This document shows, piece after piece, positions 1 to 11,105 of a stretch of 64,000 bases of DNA. The stretch is from the NCBI GenBank assembly GCA_027924645.1, contig BSBN01000445.1, forward strand, positions 3,579,001 through 3,643,000, written 5' to 3'. This DNA is from Cunninghamia lanceolata (lineage: Eukaryota > Streptophyta > Pinopsida > Cupressales > Cupressaceae). A model generated the notes under the pieces. That model was not told where the DNA came from, made no database searches, and saw only the letters and a list, made by a program, of their open reading frames with translations. Position numbers and translations under genes: made by a program. The stretch's first letter is position 1. Every line of letters begins with the position of its first letter.

Positions 1-292
1 TTTTTTACCACTACTACTTTGCTCTCCTTCACCACTTTAGAAATAAAATGGAAATCAATTTTCCTTTTTTTCTACTTTCTTCCCTAGATAACTCTATCAA
101 GTCAGTTAGAGAGCTTAGGGCTAAAAGAACTGGCCACCCACTTATTACCATTCATCAGTGCCTCATTCTGAGACTTTACTAGTTCCACCTTGCCCTATTC
201 CCCCCAAATCAAATCAAGGTTAAGTTTCTTGAGGACCCCCATTCAAGCATGTCTCCTAGTTCTAAAGGCAAGGTGAAGACATGTGTGGGTAG
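1..292 (+). pseudogene. Left part of a LINE-like or processed retrosequence interrupted by gypsy 1
   Basis: This segment flanks the left LTR of gypsy 1. A start codon at 249 opens a short frame (MSPSSKGKVK...) that runs to the insertion. The right flank of gypsy 1 (from about 15804) carries an open frame followed by an LINE-like 3' tail, so I infer the two halves were one sequence. The frames do not join exactly across the insertion, so either a small indel occurred or the boundary is off by a few bases. The remaining 250 bases show no recognisable domain. The product is not identified; the LINE assignment rests on the right-hand tail only. Confidence 0.3.
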
Positions 293-1596
293 TGCAGGAG
301 CACCTAAGTTTTTAAGTCAAATTTTGATTTTTGAGCTCAATATAGAGCCTAGGCAAAATTTTGGTTTAAAATATTGTAATAAGTCCACTAAGGACATGTC
401 TATGTTGTGGAGGTAGTGAAAGTATGAGTTTTGCCTCATTTTTAGGAATGTTTTTAATTGTAGCCTTAGTGGAAAGGCTTTTCTTAGCCTCTTTCTTGAT
501 TTTTCCACAATGGGAATCATGGAGTCATAAAGTTTCATTGTATACATGATATATTGGGCCTCATTCTAGTCAAGGAGGAGAAAGATGAAGTTTGGAGAAG
601 AGAAGAAATAAGAAAAAATAGAGGTTTTTGCTTTTTGACTATTTTTCTGTTGTTTCTTTGTTTGTTACATGCTCGTACAATACTGTCAAGGTCCCAAAAG
701 CAAAAAATGATGTAATATTTAGTGTTATCTCTCATTTGAGTTTAGTTAGGAGTAATTTCATTATATTTTAAGGATTTTGCAATCAATTTTCTGAAAACTA
801 CCCTAAACCCTAGTGTTTTGAGGGTTTTAGGGAATCGATGGATACCTGATCCATTCCACCCATGTCACATCCCAAAATGGGTGGAATGGATTTTTTTATG
901 TTGTATTTCAAATGGGTTTTCTTTGCAGGAGTAGGGGACTGTGTTGAAGGACTATTTGAGTGCATTTGAAGCCTAATATCTCTATGTATTAGGCAAGTAG
1001 CTTTGGTAGAGTAGACGTTTGATGATAAGATGACTTGCGATGACCTTGGATGCCCAAAACTAGTTTAATTGGTCTATTTACAACCCAATACAAGCCCTGG
1101 AGTAGACCTTGCAAGTTGAGAGTGAGTTTAGGTCACACTTGCTTTGTAAAAGTGGCCTAATTAGGCCTTAGGACAGTAGGAATAGTCAAAATTAGAGGCA
1201 CATGTTTCAAAGAAACATACCCTACATGTTTGATATGTCATAGAAATCCCTAATGGGTATTTGAAAAGCTATTTTGTTTGTGGGTTTGTCATGTTCTCAA
1301 AAATTTATGCTCTAAAAACCCTATTCCAAGGGCTATAAGCAAATAGGCTTGTTTGTGAACGAACCTTAGGATAGATAAGAGTCCTGAGTGTTTGGTTGGT
1401 TTGGTAAGCATCTATCAGCCATATTGATGCTATCTAAGGTGGTTTGTAAGTTTGACAACTTCTCCTTATATTCCAACCTTGAAATGGCATTTGTGTCTAG
1501 TTTACACACCTTGAATTACCAACAAGCTGCCCATGCCTTGCATGGTAAATCCAACCATCATTGAAGGTTGTTCAATCTATCCCCTACTCTACATCA
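293..1596 (+). repeat. Gypsy 1 5' LTR
   Basis: This 1.3-kb block is repeated as a close direct copy at 14499-15803, with scattered substitutions and small indels visible by eye. It begins TGCAGGAGCACC and ends ...CTCTACATCA, two bases before the primer binding site. No protein-coding signal was accepted inside it. Confidence 0.88.
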
Positions 1597-1598
1597 AG

Positions 1599-1610
1599 TG
1601 GTATCAAAGC
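1599..1610 (+). other. Gypsy 1 primer binding site
   Basis: TGGTATCAAAGC lies two bases after the 5' LTR. It matches the usual plant retrotransposon site complementary to the 3' end of initiator methionine tRNA, with one difference (AAAGC for AGAGC) from the sites of copia 1 and gypsy 4. Confidence 0.85.
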
Positions 1611-1658
1611 TTAGATTCTGATTGGTGCATTGGGAAGAGTTGAGTTTGCAAAGACAAG

Positions 1659-2886
1659 ATGCCTCCAAAGAGCAATCCAGTAGCCAGAGAAGTCAAAGAG
1701 CTGAAGGAACAACATGCTACAGAGTTGAGACTAGTAAAAGAGTCTCATGAAGCTGCCCTAGCAAGAATTACAGCATTGGAATCCAACCTTAGGAGAGATA
1801 TGGATATAGGGGATAAGAGTGATCTAGAGGAAGAGGGTGAGAACATAGACCCTCAATTAGGAGTTCAAGAAGAAGAATTGGACTTAGGTGAAGAGAGGAT
1901 GTTGAAGATGCTAAAGGTAGTTAAAGGGGAGAAGACTCCAAAATTGAAAGTAGAAGTACCCATGTATGGTGGAAGATGGACAGTGAAGAAATACTAGGAT
2001 GGATAGATGCTCTTGATAACTTCTTTGAGTTTGAGAAGGTAAAAAACCACAAGAAGGTGAAGTATGCAAAGACCAAGTTGAAGGGCCCTACCCTAACATG
2101 GTGGATCTATGTTCAAGAGGAAAGAGTAAAGAAAGGAAAAGAAAAGATCCATTCATGGGATAGAATGGTAGCCAAGATAAAAAGACAGTTCCTACCTATA
2201 GATTATGAGATTCAGACCTTTAGAACGTTACAAAGTCTCAAGCAAAAGGAGTTAGATGTTATGACATACACTAAGGAGTTCCACAAGTTGAGCATCAAAA
2301 CATGACATGTGGAGGATGAAAGAGAGAAGGTGGCAAGGTACCTTAATGGCCTAAGATACAATATTCAAGACAAGATCAGCCTAGCTACACTAAAATCAGT
2401 GGAAGAGTATTTCCAATTCGTTGTCAAAGCAGAAGAAAGGATAAAGAGAAGACAAGAACAAAATGGAAGAGGTAGAGGAAAGAATTTCAGAGGTAAGGGC
2501 AACTTTGGTGGAAGAGAACAGTCAAACAAGTAGCAAGGAGAAACAAATAACAAGGAGAATCAAGAGCCAAGGGGTGACTCAAGTGAGAGAGGCAACTTCA
2601 AAGGAAGAAGGTCCAATAATAGAGGAAGGTTTGCTGGTCAACGGAGAGGATCCAACACTTTTTTAGGCAAATGTTTTAATTGTCAGCAGTTTGGACATCA
2701 TGCTTGGAAGTGTCCAGATAAGCAAAGTGTAAGCTCTCATAGTGGTGAAAGGAGAACCCAAATTGTGCAAGAAGAAGACCAAGAAAGTGTGAACTCACTA
2801 TCTCTACATGCTATCCTAGATGGAGGTGAAGCCTTGATGCTAAGAAGGACATTGATCAAAGTACCAACCAGCAGTGAACCCCCACA
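1659..2886 (+). pseudogene. gag: Gypsy 1 gag (decayed), cut by copia 1
   Basis: Gag forms the virus-like particle and packages the element RNA. The frame starts MPPKSNPVAREVKELKEQHA, a charged coiled-coil start, and shifts frame near 1975. It then continues through the capsid-like region, where the motifs GWIDALDNFFEF and LKGPTLTWW are typical of chromovirus gag. Stops interrupt at about 2303 and 2531. A basic RG-rich linker precedes an intact CCHC zinc knuckle at 2672-2713 (C-X2-C-X4-H-X4-C, core CFNCQQFGHHAWKC). The frame runs into the copia 1 insertion and resumes at 11106. The start codon lies 49 bases past the primer site. The same N-terminus (MPPK...AREL.ELKE.HA) occurs in the gypsy 4 relic, so the two are related. 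Confidence 0.85.
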
Positions 2887-3940
2887 TGAAAGGAAGCTAG
2901 GTGTGTGGAAAATGCTTCCTACACTAATCTAATGAGGGGAGAAGAGTACAAATTCAATTTATCCTTAACAATTATAGCTATGTTAACCCACTAATAGAGA
3001 TATTGTAGCAAACACATAAGCAAGAAAGTAAGATAGAAGAAGAGAGACACAAGATATACGTGGGGAAAACCCTTACGGGTGAAAACCCCCACACTCCAAA
3101 ACACAGGTCAAATGTATTCCATAAACAATGAAGGTTACAATACAACATAGAGCCAATGCTCTTGTAGGAGTCTTTGACACTCGTATCTAGAGATGATTTG
3201 GCAGCATAATAGCACCTATCAAAACTGTAGTACATCACCTCCTCAAAGCACCTGTTTATATAGAATATACAAGGCAATTTTGGCTTTATCTTGGAATGGG
3301 CATCCAACATGGCCTCATGGCCCAAAACCCATGCCTATGGACACTTGTCCAACCTTGTAAGATGTTCCTAACACTTGTCAGGTCACCCCATCCCAAAGAG
3401 GTCGCCTATTCCCAAAATGGGTAATGATAGATGCTTCTACGACTCTTACGACCATCATAGAATCTGTCATAGCTATCATAACTTACAGCTATAAGAGAAT
3501 CTATCATACACAGGCTATAAATAGCATATTCTCTTACAACATGTCATAGTCCACCTTGGGGTGCCCAAAGATGCCTTTTTCAAAAATTCTCTTCGACACA
3601 TGTCTTCACCTATCATAGAATCTCCTATTTTTGACTCTTACATGTCATAACTTTGTCATAGGAATCTGTCATGACCATTTCAGTCAATATTCCCTTACAC
3701 AACATCTAAGATGCTGACACATGGCAAAATATTCCTACCACTAAGTGGGATTCCTATCTCCTCATGTGAGGATAAAAATACATGTGGTCATATGCCATGT
3801 AGGATGACACATCACCGTGCCAACTCCCACAATATGACAACATAGGATTTGCATCCAATTAATACAATAGGCAAATAATAAATAAATACAATGTAAAAAT
3901 ACAAGGAATTACCAAGGTTGAGACACCTTAATTCCCAACA
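2887..3940 (-). repeat. Copia 1 3' LTR
   Basis: The 1,054-bp LTR reads TGTTGGGAATT...CCTTTCA on the minus strand and nearly matches 10047-11100. A TATA box (TATATAAA on the minus strand) lies at 3255-3262. The 115-codon open frame inside it (2978-3325) recurs in the other LTR simply because the LTRs are copies; I do not call it a gene. Confidence 0.95.
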
Positions 3941-3951
3941 TTCTCCCACTT
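3941..3951 (-). other. Copia 1 polypurine tract
   Basis: AAGTGGGAGAA on the minus strand sits immediately before the 3' LTR, where plus-strand DNA synthesis is primed. Confidence 0.8.
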
Positions 3952-3989
3952 GTTGAACACCTTGTAAGAGCCAACAAAATTAATAGGAT

Positions 3990-5900
3990 TTAACTTCTAT
4001 AGGCCGAGAGGCCCATAGACTCTAAACACCATTTGAACTTCTCTGTGCCTACTAGTTTTGTCAATGCATCTACAACATTCTTCAAAGTATCTACCTTCTC
4101 CAAATTTACCTTCCCATCCTCTACCATGTCTCAAACGAAGTAAAACTGTACATCAATATGCTTTGTTTTAGCATGGAAGGTTAGATTCTTCTCAAGGCAA
4201 ATCGCACTTTGACTATCACAACTGATCATAATCTTACTTGTATCAACACCAATATCTGAACACAATCTCTTAAGCCAAATGGGTTCCTTGCAAGCATGAG
4301 TTACAACCATATACTCAGCTTCAGTAGTGGACAAAGCAACCACAGGTTGTTTCTTACTCATCTAACTAATTGCACGACCAAACATAGTGAACACATAGGC
4401 GCTGGTGGATCTCCTACTATCAATGTCACCTGCCCAATCAGAATCCACAAATCCATGAATACAAACTAAATGTGGAGGTCCTGTAGCATTACCATGATAG
4501 GAAATGGAATACTCTAAAGTACCCCTCAAATATCTGAACACTCGCTTAACTACATCCCAATGTACCCATCTAGGATTAGCCATAAATCAACTAAGGACTC
4601 CCACTGCTTGGGCAATGTCTAGTCTTGTGTAGACCATAGCATACATCAAACTACCAAAAACACTAGCATAAGGTACTCTGCTCATGTCCTCCACCTCACT
4701 ATGAGATTTTGGACAATCACTAACAGACAACTTTGTCCCCATTGAAATAGGAACACACAATGGTCTACAATCTACCATGCTGAACCTGTCCAACATGGTC
4801 TTCGCATACTTACTCTGGCTTAACCAAAGTTTTTTGTTTGCTCTGTCTCTTATTATTTTCATTCCAAGAATGTACCTGGCTACCCCAAGATTTTTCATCT
4901 CAAACTATGCTAACAACTAAGACTTCAAATCAGAAATCATAATCTTACCATTCCCAATCAACAACATATCATCAACATATAATGCAATAATGAGAATGCA
5001 ATCATTGTCAAATTTGTAATACACACAATGATCTGATTTTGATCTCAGATAACCAATTGACAACACAAAGGCATCAAACTTCAAGTACCACATCCTAGGA
5101 GATTGCTTGCAAACCAAAATTTCTTTACCTTTCTCTATGTAATGCTCTGGTTGTGACATGTAGATTTATTCCTCCAAATCACCATGAAGGAAAGTTGTCT
5201 TCACATCCATCTGTTCTACCTCTAAGTCATAAGTAGCTGTAAGAGATAACATAAATTGAATGGATGTCATCTTTGCAACGGGAGAGAAAATTTCACCATA
5301 ATCAATTCCCTCCACTTGTGAATACCCCTTTGCAACCAATCTAGCCCTGTACTTTTCAACACTACCATCTGCACTAAATTTCTTCTTGAACACCCTTTTG
5401 CATCCAATGGGTTTCTATCCATCAGGCAAAGGCACCAAGTCCCATGTTTTGTTCTTTTCCAAAGAAGCCATCTCATCTTCCATGGCCTCCTTCCAGGAAC
5501 CTGCATCTTTCATGCCCATAGCCTCTTTCATAGTTCTAGGCTCATCAATGTTAGTAAGTAAAGCAAAAACACAACTAGAATCAAGTAATGAATAACCAAA
5601 CCTATCAGGCTGCTTTCGCGTTCATGTAGACTTCCTCAATGGCTGAGGTTGAGCTTTAGCTTCTTCTTCTTAGCTTTCAGAGCTGCTAGAGCTCGCCTCA
5701 TCATCAGGTCTCACATGGTCTGTCGATTCAATCTTCTCAGGGGTAGAAGGAAATTGAACCACATCTTCTTTCTTTTCTATCTGTTCTAGCTATAGAACAA
5801 TGGAAGAAGGTGTTATCTCTTTGAAGATAACACTTCTGCTATACAACACTTTTTCAGCCACAGGATCCCAAAGCTTGTATCCTTTCACACCCACACCATA
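3990..5900 (-). pseudogene. pol: Copia 1 reverse transcriptase and RNase H (pol C-terminal part)
   Basis: Minus-strand coding runs from the gypsy 4 insertion to a stop at 3990-3992. It begins with the end of the integrase region (GVKGYKLWDP), then a Ser/Glu-rich linker, then the Copia RT. RT motifs include RLVAKGYSQVEGIDYGEIFSPV, EQMDVKTTFLHGDLEE and the catalytic ALYVDDMLLIG box near 4965-4990. The RNase H part keeps VDSDWAGD, STTEAEY and CDSQSAI. Several in-frame stops (about 4128, 4359, 4584, 4914 and 5163) break it. The catalytic RT box is intact but the polyprotein cannot be read through. It reverse-transcribed the element RNA when functional. Confidence 0.9.
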
Positions 5901-5982
5901 TGATGCAGAGGCATCCACACTATAACCTTCGCATGTAGCATGAATGTCTGCAGACCAACCTCATCATCATCATCTCTCTAGC
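5901..5982 (-). repeat. Gypsy 4 3' LTR remnant
   Basis: About 82 bp beginning TGATGCAGAGG match the start (in + coordinates) of the complete LTR at 6150. After a CATCATCATC run the sequence switches to gag, marking the deletion junction. Confidence 0.88.
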
Positions 5983-6039
5983 ATGTTTCTCCTTCAGTTC
6001 CTGCAACTCCCTTGCAGTACCACTACCTTTAGGAGGCAT
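5983..6039 (-). pseudogene. gag: Gypsy 4 gag start, truncated
   Basis: The minus-strand start codon is at 6037-6039. The frame reads MPPKGSGTARELQELKEKHA and then enters an ATGATGATG run where the deletion joins it to LTR sequence. It is colinear with the gypsy 1 gag N-terminus. Only about 19 codons survive, so nothing functional remains; its value is to type the element. Confidence 0.8.
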
Positions 6040-6134
6040 TTTGTCAACCTCACAATCAACACACAACACAATCAACTCTACTTCTGCCCTTTCGGTGACA
6101 GAATCAACACACACCAGCCCAGACCTTTTGCTGA

Positions 6135-6146
6135 GCTCTGATACCA
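6135..6146 (-). other. Gypsy 4 primer binding site
   Basis: TGGTATCAGAGC on the minus strand lies three bases after the LTR end at 6150. It is the initiator-Met tRNA type site. Confidence 0.85.
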
Positions 6147-6149
6147 CTA

Positions 6150-7808
6150 TGATGCAGAGGCATCCACACTATAACCTTCGCATATAGCATGAATGTCTGC
6201 AGACCAACCTCATCATCATCATCTTCGCCATCATCATCATATTCCGCTTTACTCTGTCAGCATCATGTTTCCTAAAACCAACAGCATCCTCATATTTCAA
6301 CAGCATCATCATATTTCGGATGATCGCTAACATCCTCCTGTCAACTACTATTCACCTTCTCCGCCAGTCGCCTATCATCATCATGATATTTAGCGGGCGC
6401 ACACATCCTCCGGTTGCACTGTTCATCGGGCTCCGAACTCCTTCGGCATCATGATATGCAACACTTCCTTCGTTAGCAGGATATCCAAATATCCGGTTGT
6501 CCCAAATATCCTGATGACGTTCACCTTCAGCAGCTTACCTTCGATGCTCCGCTACCCGACGACACAAGCAACAGCATCATGATCTACTTTATCCGGTTCT
6601 CTTCGAAACCTCCTGATGACGCTAATACACTTTCTGCCGATGCCGATACTTAACGACAGCAGGATGAACTCGCATAGGGGGGATATCTCAATATCCTGAT
6701 GACGATGACGTCATATCCTGATGACGATGACGTCACCCAATATCCTGATGACCTTTTCAACACTTAGCCAAAAACACAAACTTTCTCTCCCACATCTACT
6801 CGCGATACGCGGATGTTTGGCACTCCCGATATGATGATCCTGATGCCGATACATGCACTTAGTCTATGTCCGGCCTAAAACATCCTGATGCACTCGCAAC
6901 ATGAAAACTCCAACAGTTTCATGACCCGATCTTCTACCTGATGCCGATGCACTTCACCTCGGCTCCTCCTGCTGATGATCACCCCGACGAACCCGCACTT
7001 CATGCACTCAACTGCATCATGTTCATCTTCACTTATCCGGATGACGATGCCTAACCCGACTGCAGGATATTTGCAGAAATATCCTGATGATGCCGTCTTT
7101 ACCAAACTTTCAGCTTTTGCGAAGTTTCACTTCGCTGATCCTCCAGGGATGATCCGATCCAACCTCAGGGTGATCTTCCAACTCAATCAGCTTATCAACT
7201 TGACCTAGCACATGAGGATGCTAGGGTCTTCAACATCTCTTGACCGCGATCCTGCACACCTGCATGCAAACGGAAAACAATCTACCATCTAACCTACTGT
7301 ACACTACCATTCCACCGATCAGATGAGTCAACCGGTGGAATGGATCAGGAAATCCATGACACCCTCTCAAACCAGCAGATCAATCAAGTAATGGAATGCA
7401 ACCAGAGCAAGAACACAAAACAGGATCACTTTATTGATTTCAAAGATGCAATACAATATGATCAATCTCTCTCTCAGTCTCACTCAAGCTCGATCGATGA
7501 TATCTATCTCTCTATGCAATATCAAACGATCTCATGCTTATAAAGACTTTCCTACGAGTACTACTGACCCGACTCCAAGCGGCTGGGAACTCTCCAAGCG
7601 GCTGGGAGATCCAACTGAACATACATCATGACAGCTGTTATAACTAACTAGCTAAAAATAGCAAAAGCCTGGTCAGCATGATCTTATCATGATCAGCATG
7701 ACCTTATTACATGCATTTGGTCTAACAGACCTTCTTGGAAACACAAACATGACCTAAACTACTAACTGCCTTATCAAGACCAGCTGTCAGGTAGGTGCTC
7801 CTGCACCA
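6150..7808 (-). repeat. Gypsy 4 5' LTR (1,659 bp) rich in TGACGTCA and CCTGATGA motifs
   Basis: The LTR ends are TG...CA and it is bounded by the TSD at 7809-7813. A TATA-like CTTTATAAG (minus strand) lies at 7540-7548. The U3 part is full of ATATCCTGATGAC and related words. TGACGTCA, the palindromic bZIP/CRE-type site, occurs at 6706-6713 and 6728-6735. The same vocabulary appears in the three-copy unit at 17-18.4 and 39.0-39.6 kb. Confidence 0.88.
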
Positions 7809-7813
7809 CCATA

Positions 7814-8570
7814 GCTAATGAAAATATGCTTAATAGCCTTGTTCTCTAATATAGACCATTTCTCCTTAGGCACATGTGCGTATGCCTCACAACCAAAAAC
7901 ATGAAGATATCTAACTGAAGGCTTCTTACCAGACCACACCTCCATGGGTGTCTTACCAACAAGAGCTGATGTAGGAGATTTGTTTACTAAATAACAAGCA
8001 ATGGCAATAGCTTCAGCCCAAAACTTTTGTTTGAGGCTTGCTCCACTAAGCATACTCCTAGCCTTCTCCATTAGTGTCCTATCCATCCTCTCTGCAACTC
8101 CATTTTACTGTAGGGTATATGGAGTTGTCTTATGCCTTTCAATCCCTTGCTCTTTGCAGAACTCATCAAACTCTGCCAAACAAAACTCACCACTGTTGTC
8201 AATTCTCAAACACTTAATCTTTTTACTAGTTTGATTTTTAGCAAACGCTTTAAACTCCTTAAACTGACTAAAGACTTTAGTCTTGCTTTTGATAAAATAA
8301 ACCCATGTCCTTCTACTATAATCATCTATGAAAGATACAAAATATATAGATTTGGAAATTGAAGGAACATTAATAGGACCAAACACATCAGAATGAATAA
8401 GATCTAATATACCAGAATACTTGTGAGAACTAGAGTAAAACTGAACACAGTTTTGCTTTTCATAAATGCAATGTTCGCAAAAGTCAAACTCTAGATTACA
8501 ATCATTTAACCCCTCAATGAGGTTTTATTTTTCAGGGTACACAGACCCTTCTCACCAATGTGGCCATATC
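7814..8570 (-). pseudogene. pol: Copia 1 integrase
   Basis: Integrase inserts the cDNA into the host genome. On the minus strand a zinc-binding region near 8570-8460 carries GHIG and FCEHC, but frameshifts break it. The DDE core follows with HSDVFGP, RIDNSGEF and NGVAERMDRTL, so all three acidic residues can be seen, although a stop (about 8102-8104) interrupts just before the last one. The domain runs into KHIFISYG, where gypsy 4 is inserted, and continues at 5900. The open part from 8386 includes FVSFIDDYSRRTWVYF, characteristic of Copia integrase. Confidence 0.88.
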
Positions 8571-8739
8571 TCAAATGCCATAACATAGTCTTTTCAGCAG
8601 GAAGCTTAGCTTCCATAGCATGTGCACTACCATCAGAACTAGTTACAACAAATTTCTTCACTGCTCATTCAAATGGTGGGGATGAAGTGACTGTAGTTCA
8701 TTTCTTTGAATCAAAAGAACTATTGCACTATGTAGTGCA

Positions 8740-9130
8740 TGCCTCTAGCTAAAACAGAGTACCTCTCTGAGTACCATTCACAAGCACCATAGATCCTCTA
8801 GTCATCTTGCATCCATCCTTTGAAAAGACAACCTGCACACCTGTATCATTCAACATACTTATAGAAAGAAGGTTCTGTACAAGGCCTAGAATGTGCATAA
8901 CTCCAGTGATCCCCTTCACTCGTCCATTAGGGAATTAGATTGAGACTCTTCCATGACCAACAATCTTCAGATGAGAGTCATCACCCAGGTACACTCTTCC
9001 ACCATTGAACTCTTCATATTTCGTGAACCATCTTTGATGCAAGGTCATGTGGAAAGATGCCCCAGAATCAATCAACCACACATCATTAGATGCATGGGTG
9101 GCTAGGGCTGTGATGAAGGCATCACCATCA
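8740..9130 (-). pseudogene. pol: Copia 1 aspartic protease
   Basis: The minus strand encodes NDVWLIDSGASFHMT around 9055-9095. This is the catalytic DSG-type site of retrotransposon aspartic proteases, and the motif is intact. Downstream, VYLGDDSHLKIVGHG and MHILGLVQNLLSIS follow the usual Copia layout. At least one in-frame stop is present near 8937. It lies between gag and integrase as expected and would have processed the polyprotein. Confidence 0.82.
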
Positions 9131-9149
9131 TCTTGTGACTTGTCAAAAT

Positions 9150-9927
9150 CTAAATCTGGGGCTGATTTCTTCTTCTTTTTCTTCTCTTCTTTGCATTGCT
9201 TTTGGAAATGCCCAGACTTGCCATAGTTCCAACAAAGATCCTTGGACTTTCCAAGAGATTTGGATCTCCCACGGGATTTGGATCTGTCCTTCTCAGCTTT
9301 CTTGTCCTTCTTCTTCCCTTTCTCCTTGGGTCTTCCATGAACTGCAAGAGCCTCTTTGGCTGATTCAAATGTCTTCCTCTACATTTCTTCAGATAACAAC
9401 GAGGACACCACATCTTCCATCTTGAAGGTGGTAGTGGTACTTCTGATAGCCATGACAAGATGACCCCATGAATCTAGCAAAGAGCAAAGCATGGTCATGC
9501 AAGGATCCTCCTCCATTTTCACACCCACAGATGTCAACCATGCAATGATCATGTTGAAAGCATTCATGTGGTCTGGAACAGATCCTCCTTCTTCCATCTT
9601 TAGAGTAAACAACTTCTTTTTTAGGAAAAGTTTGTTTACCAAGGACTTGGCCTAATAAACATCACCCAACTTCTTGTAAAGATCTTTCATGCTCTTCTCC
9701 TCATGGACATTCAACAGGACAAAGTTAGCTAAATAGAGTCTTATGAGACCCTTAGCCTTCTGATCTTTGAGGTCCCAATCATCTTGTGACATTGATGTAG
9801 GTTTCACACCGGATACAGTTTCCCATAGGTCATGATCAACAAGTAGGTCCTCCATCTTGAGTTTCCACAACTCAAAATTAGTACCATTGAATTTTTCAAC
9901 CTCTAACCTTTCAGATGTGGTTACCAT
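9150..9927 (-). pseudogene. gag: Copia 1 gag with damaged zinc knuckle
   Basis: The minus-strand frame from ATG 9927 reads LEVEKFNGTNFELWKLKMED, the typical start of Copia gag, and continues in the same frame past a stop near 9649 to about 9379. A zinc knuckle follows near 9205-9245, but its second cysteine is tyrosine (CWNYGKSGHFQKQC instead of C-X2-C). That should weaken RNA binding if it was ever translated in this form. The start codon lies about 106 bases downstream of the primer site. Confidence 0.85.
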
Positions 9928-10032
9928 CTCCTTGCTGCAACAAGATACAGAATGCTCTGCACAACACTCCCACTCAACCTAAGATTAGCTCAAAAAAACC
10001 CTACCTAGTAGCTAGAACCAAAAACTGGCCAG

Positions 10033-10044
10033 GCTCTGATACCA
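10033..10044 (-). other. Copia 1 primer binding site
   Basis: TGGTATCAGAGC on the minus strand is two bases inside the 5' LTR end at 10047. It is the initiator-Met tRNA type. Confidence 0.9.
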
Positions 10045-10046
10045 AT

Positions 10047-11100
10047 TGAAAGGAAGCTAGGTGTGCAGAAAACGCTTCCTACACTAATCTAATGAGGGGA
10101 GGAGACTACAAATTCAATTTATCCTTTACAATTATAGCTATGTTAACCCACTAATAGAGATATTGCAGAAAACACATAAGCAAGAAAGTAAGACAGAAGA
10201 AGAGAGACACAAGATATGCGTGGGGAAAACCCTTACGGGTGAAAAACCCCACACTCCAAAACACAGCTCAAATGTATTCTGTAAACAATGAAGGTTACAA
10301 TACAACATAGAGATAATTCTCTTGCAGGAGTCTTTGACACTCATATCTAGAGATGATCTGGTAGCATAATAGTACCTATCAAAACTGTAGTACATCACCT
10401 CCTCAAAGCACCTGTTTATATAGAATATACAAGGCAATTTTGGCTCTATCTTGGAATGGGCATCCAACATGGCCTCATGGACCAAAACCCATGCTTATGG
10501 ACACTTGCCCAACCTTGTAAGATGTTCCTAACACTTGTTAGATCACCCCATCCCAAAGAGGTCACCTATTCCCAAAATGGGTAATGACATATGCTTCTAC
10601 GACTCTTACAACCGTCATAGAATCTATCATAGCTGTCATAACTTATAGCTATAAGAGAATATGTCATACACAGGCTATAAATAGAATATTCTCTTACAAC
10701 ATGTCATAGTCCACCTTGGGGCACCCAAAGATGCCTTTTTCAAAGATACTCTTTGACACATGTCTTCACCTGTCATAGAATCTCCTATTTCCAACTCTTA
10801 CATGTCATAACTTTGTCATAGGAATCTGTCATGACCATTTTAGTCAATATTCCCTTACACAACATCCAAGATGCCAACACATGGCAAAATATTCCTACCA
10901 CTAAGTGGGACATCTATCTCCTCATGTGAGGACAAACATAAATGTGGTCATATGCCATGTAGGATGACACATCACCGTGCCAACTCCCACATTATGACAA
11001 CATAGGATTTGCATCCAATTAATACAATAGGCAAATAATAAATAAATACAATGTAAAAATACAAGGAATTACCAAGGTTGAGACACCTTAATTCCCAACA
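10047..11100 (-). repeat. Copia 1 5' LTR
   Basis: This LTR is 1,054 bp, the same length as the partner at 2887-3940, with scattered substitutions between them. It abuts the CCACA duplication at 11101-11105. Confidence 0.95.
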
Positions 11101-11105
11101 CCACA

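Larger units (their letters stand above)
5901..7808 (-). mobile_element. Gypsy 4: internally deleted gypsy element nested in copia 1 integrase
   Basis: This 1,908-bp insertion is flanked by CCATA (5896-5900 and 7809-7813). On the minus strand it contains a full 5' LTR, a primer binding site, the first codons of gag, and then only the last 82 bp or so of the 3' LTR. Everything between early gag and the 3' LTR end has been lost. Removing the insert restores a continuous copia integrase reading (...ISYG then VGVKGYK...), which confirms the borders. The gag start is like that of gypsy 1, so it derives from a related chromovirus-type element, but its LTR is a different sequence. Confidence 0.9.
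2887..11100 (-). mobile_element. Copia 1: nested Ty1/copia element with perfect TSD
   Basis: This 8,214-bp insertion has two 1,054-bp LTRs (2887-3940 and 10047-11100) of identical length. It is flanked by the 5-bp duplication CCACA (2882-2886 and 11101-11105). On the minus strand the order is LTR, PBS, gag, protease, integrase, RT, RNase H, polypurine tract, LTR; integrase ahead of RT defines Ty1/copia. The integrase/RT junction is itself interrupted by gypsy 4 (5901-7808), so the original element was about 6.3 kb. The gag N-terminus resembles the Tork/Tnt1-type group, which is a tentative clade call. Confidence 0.95.

Noticed and set aside
2978..3325. 115-codon minus-strand frame, also at 10138-10485
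   Set aside because: Both lie in the same position of the two copia 1 LTRs, so the second copy is not independent support. No domain is seen, and the frame spans the LTR TATA box.
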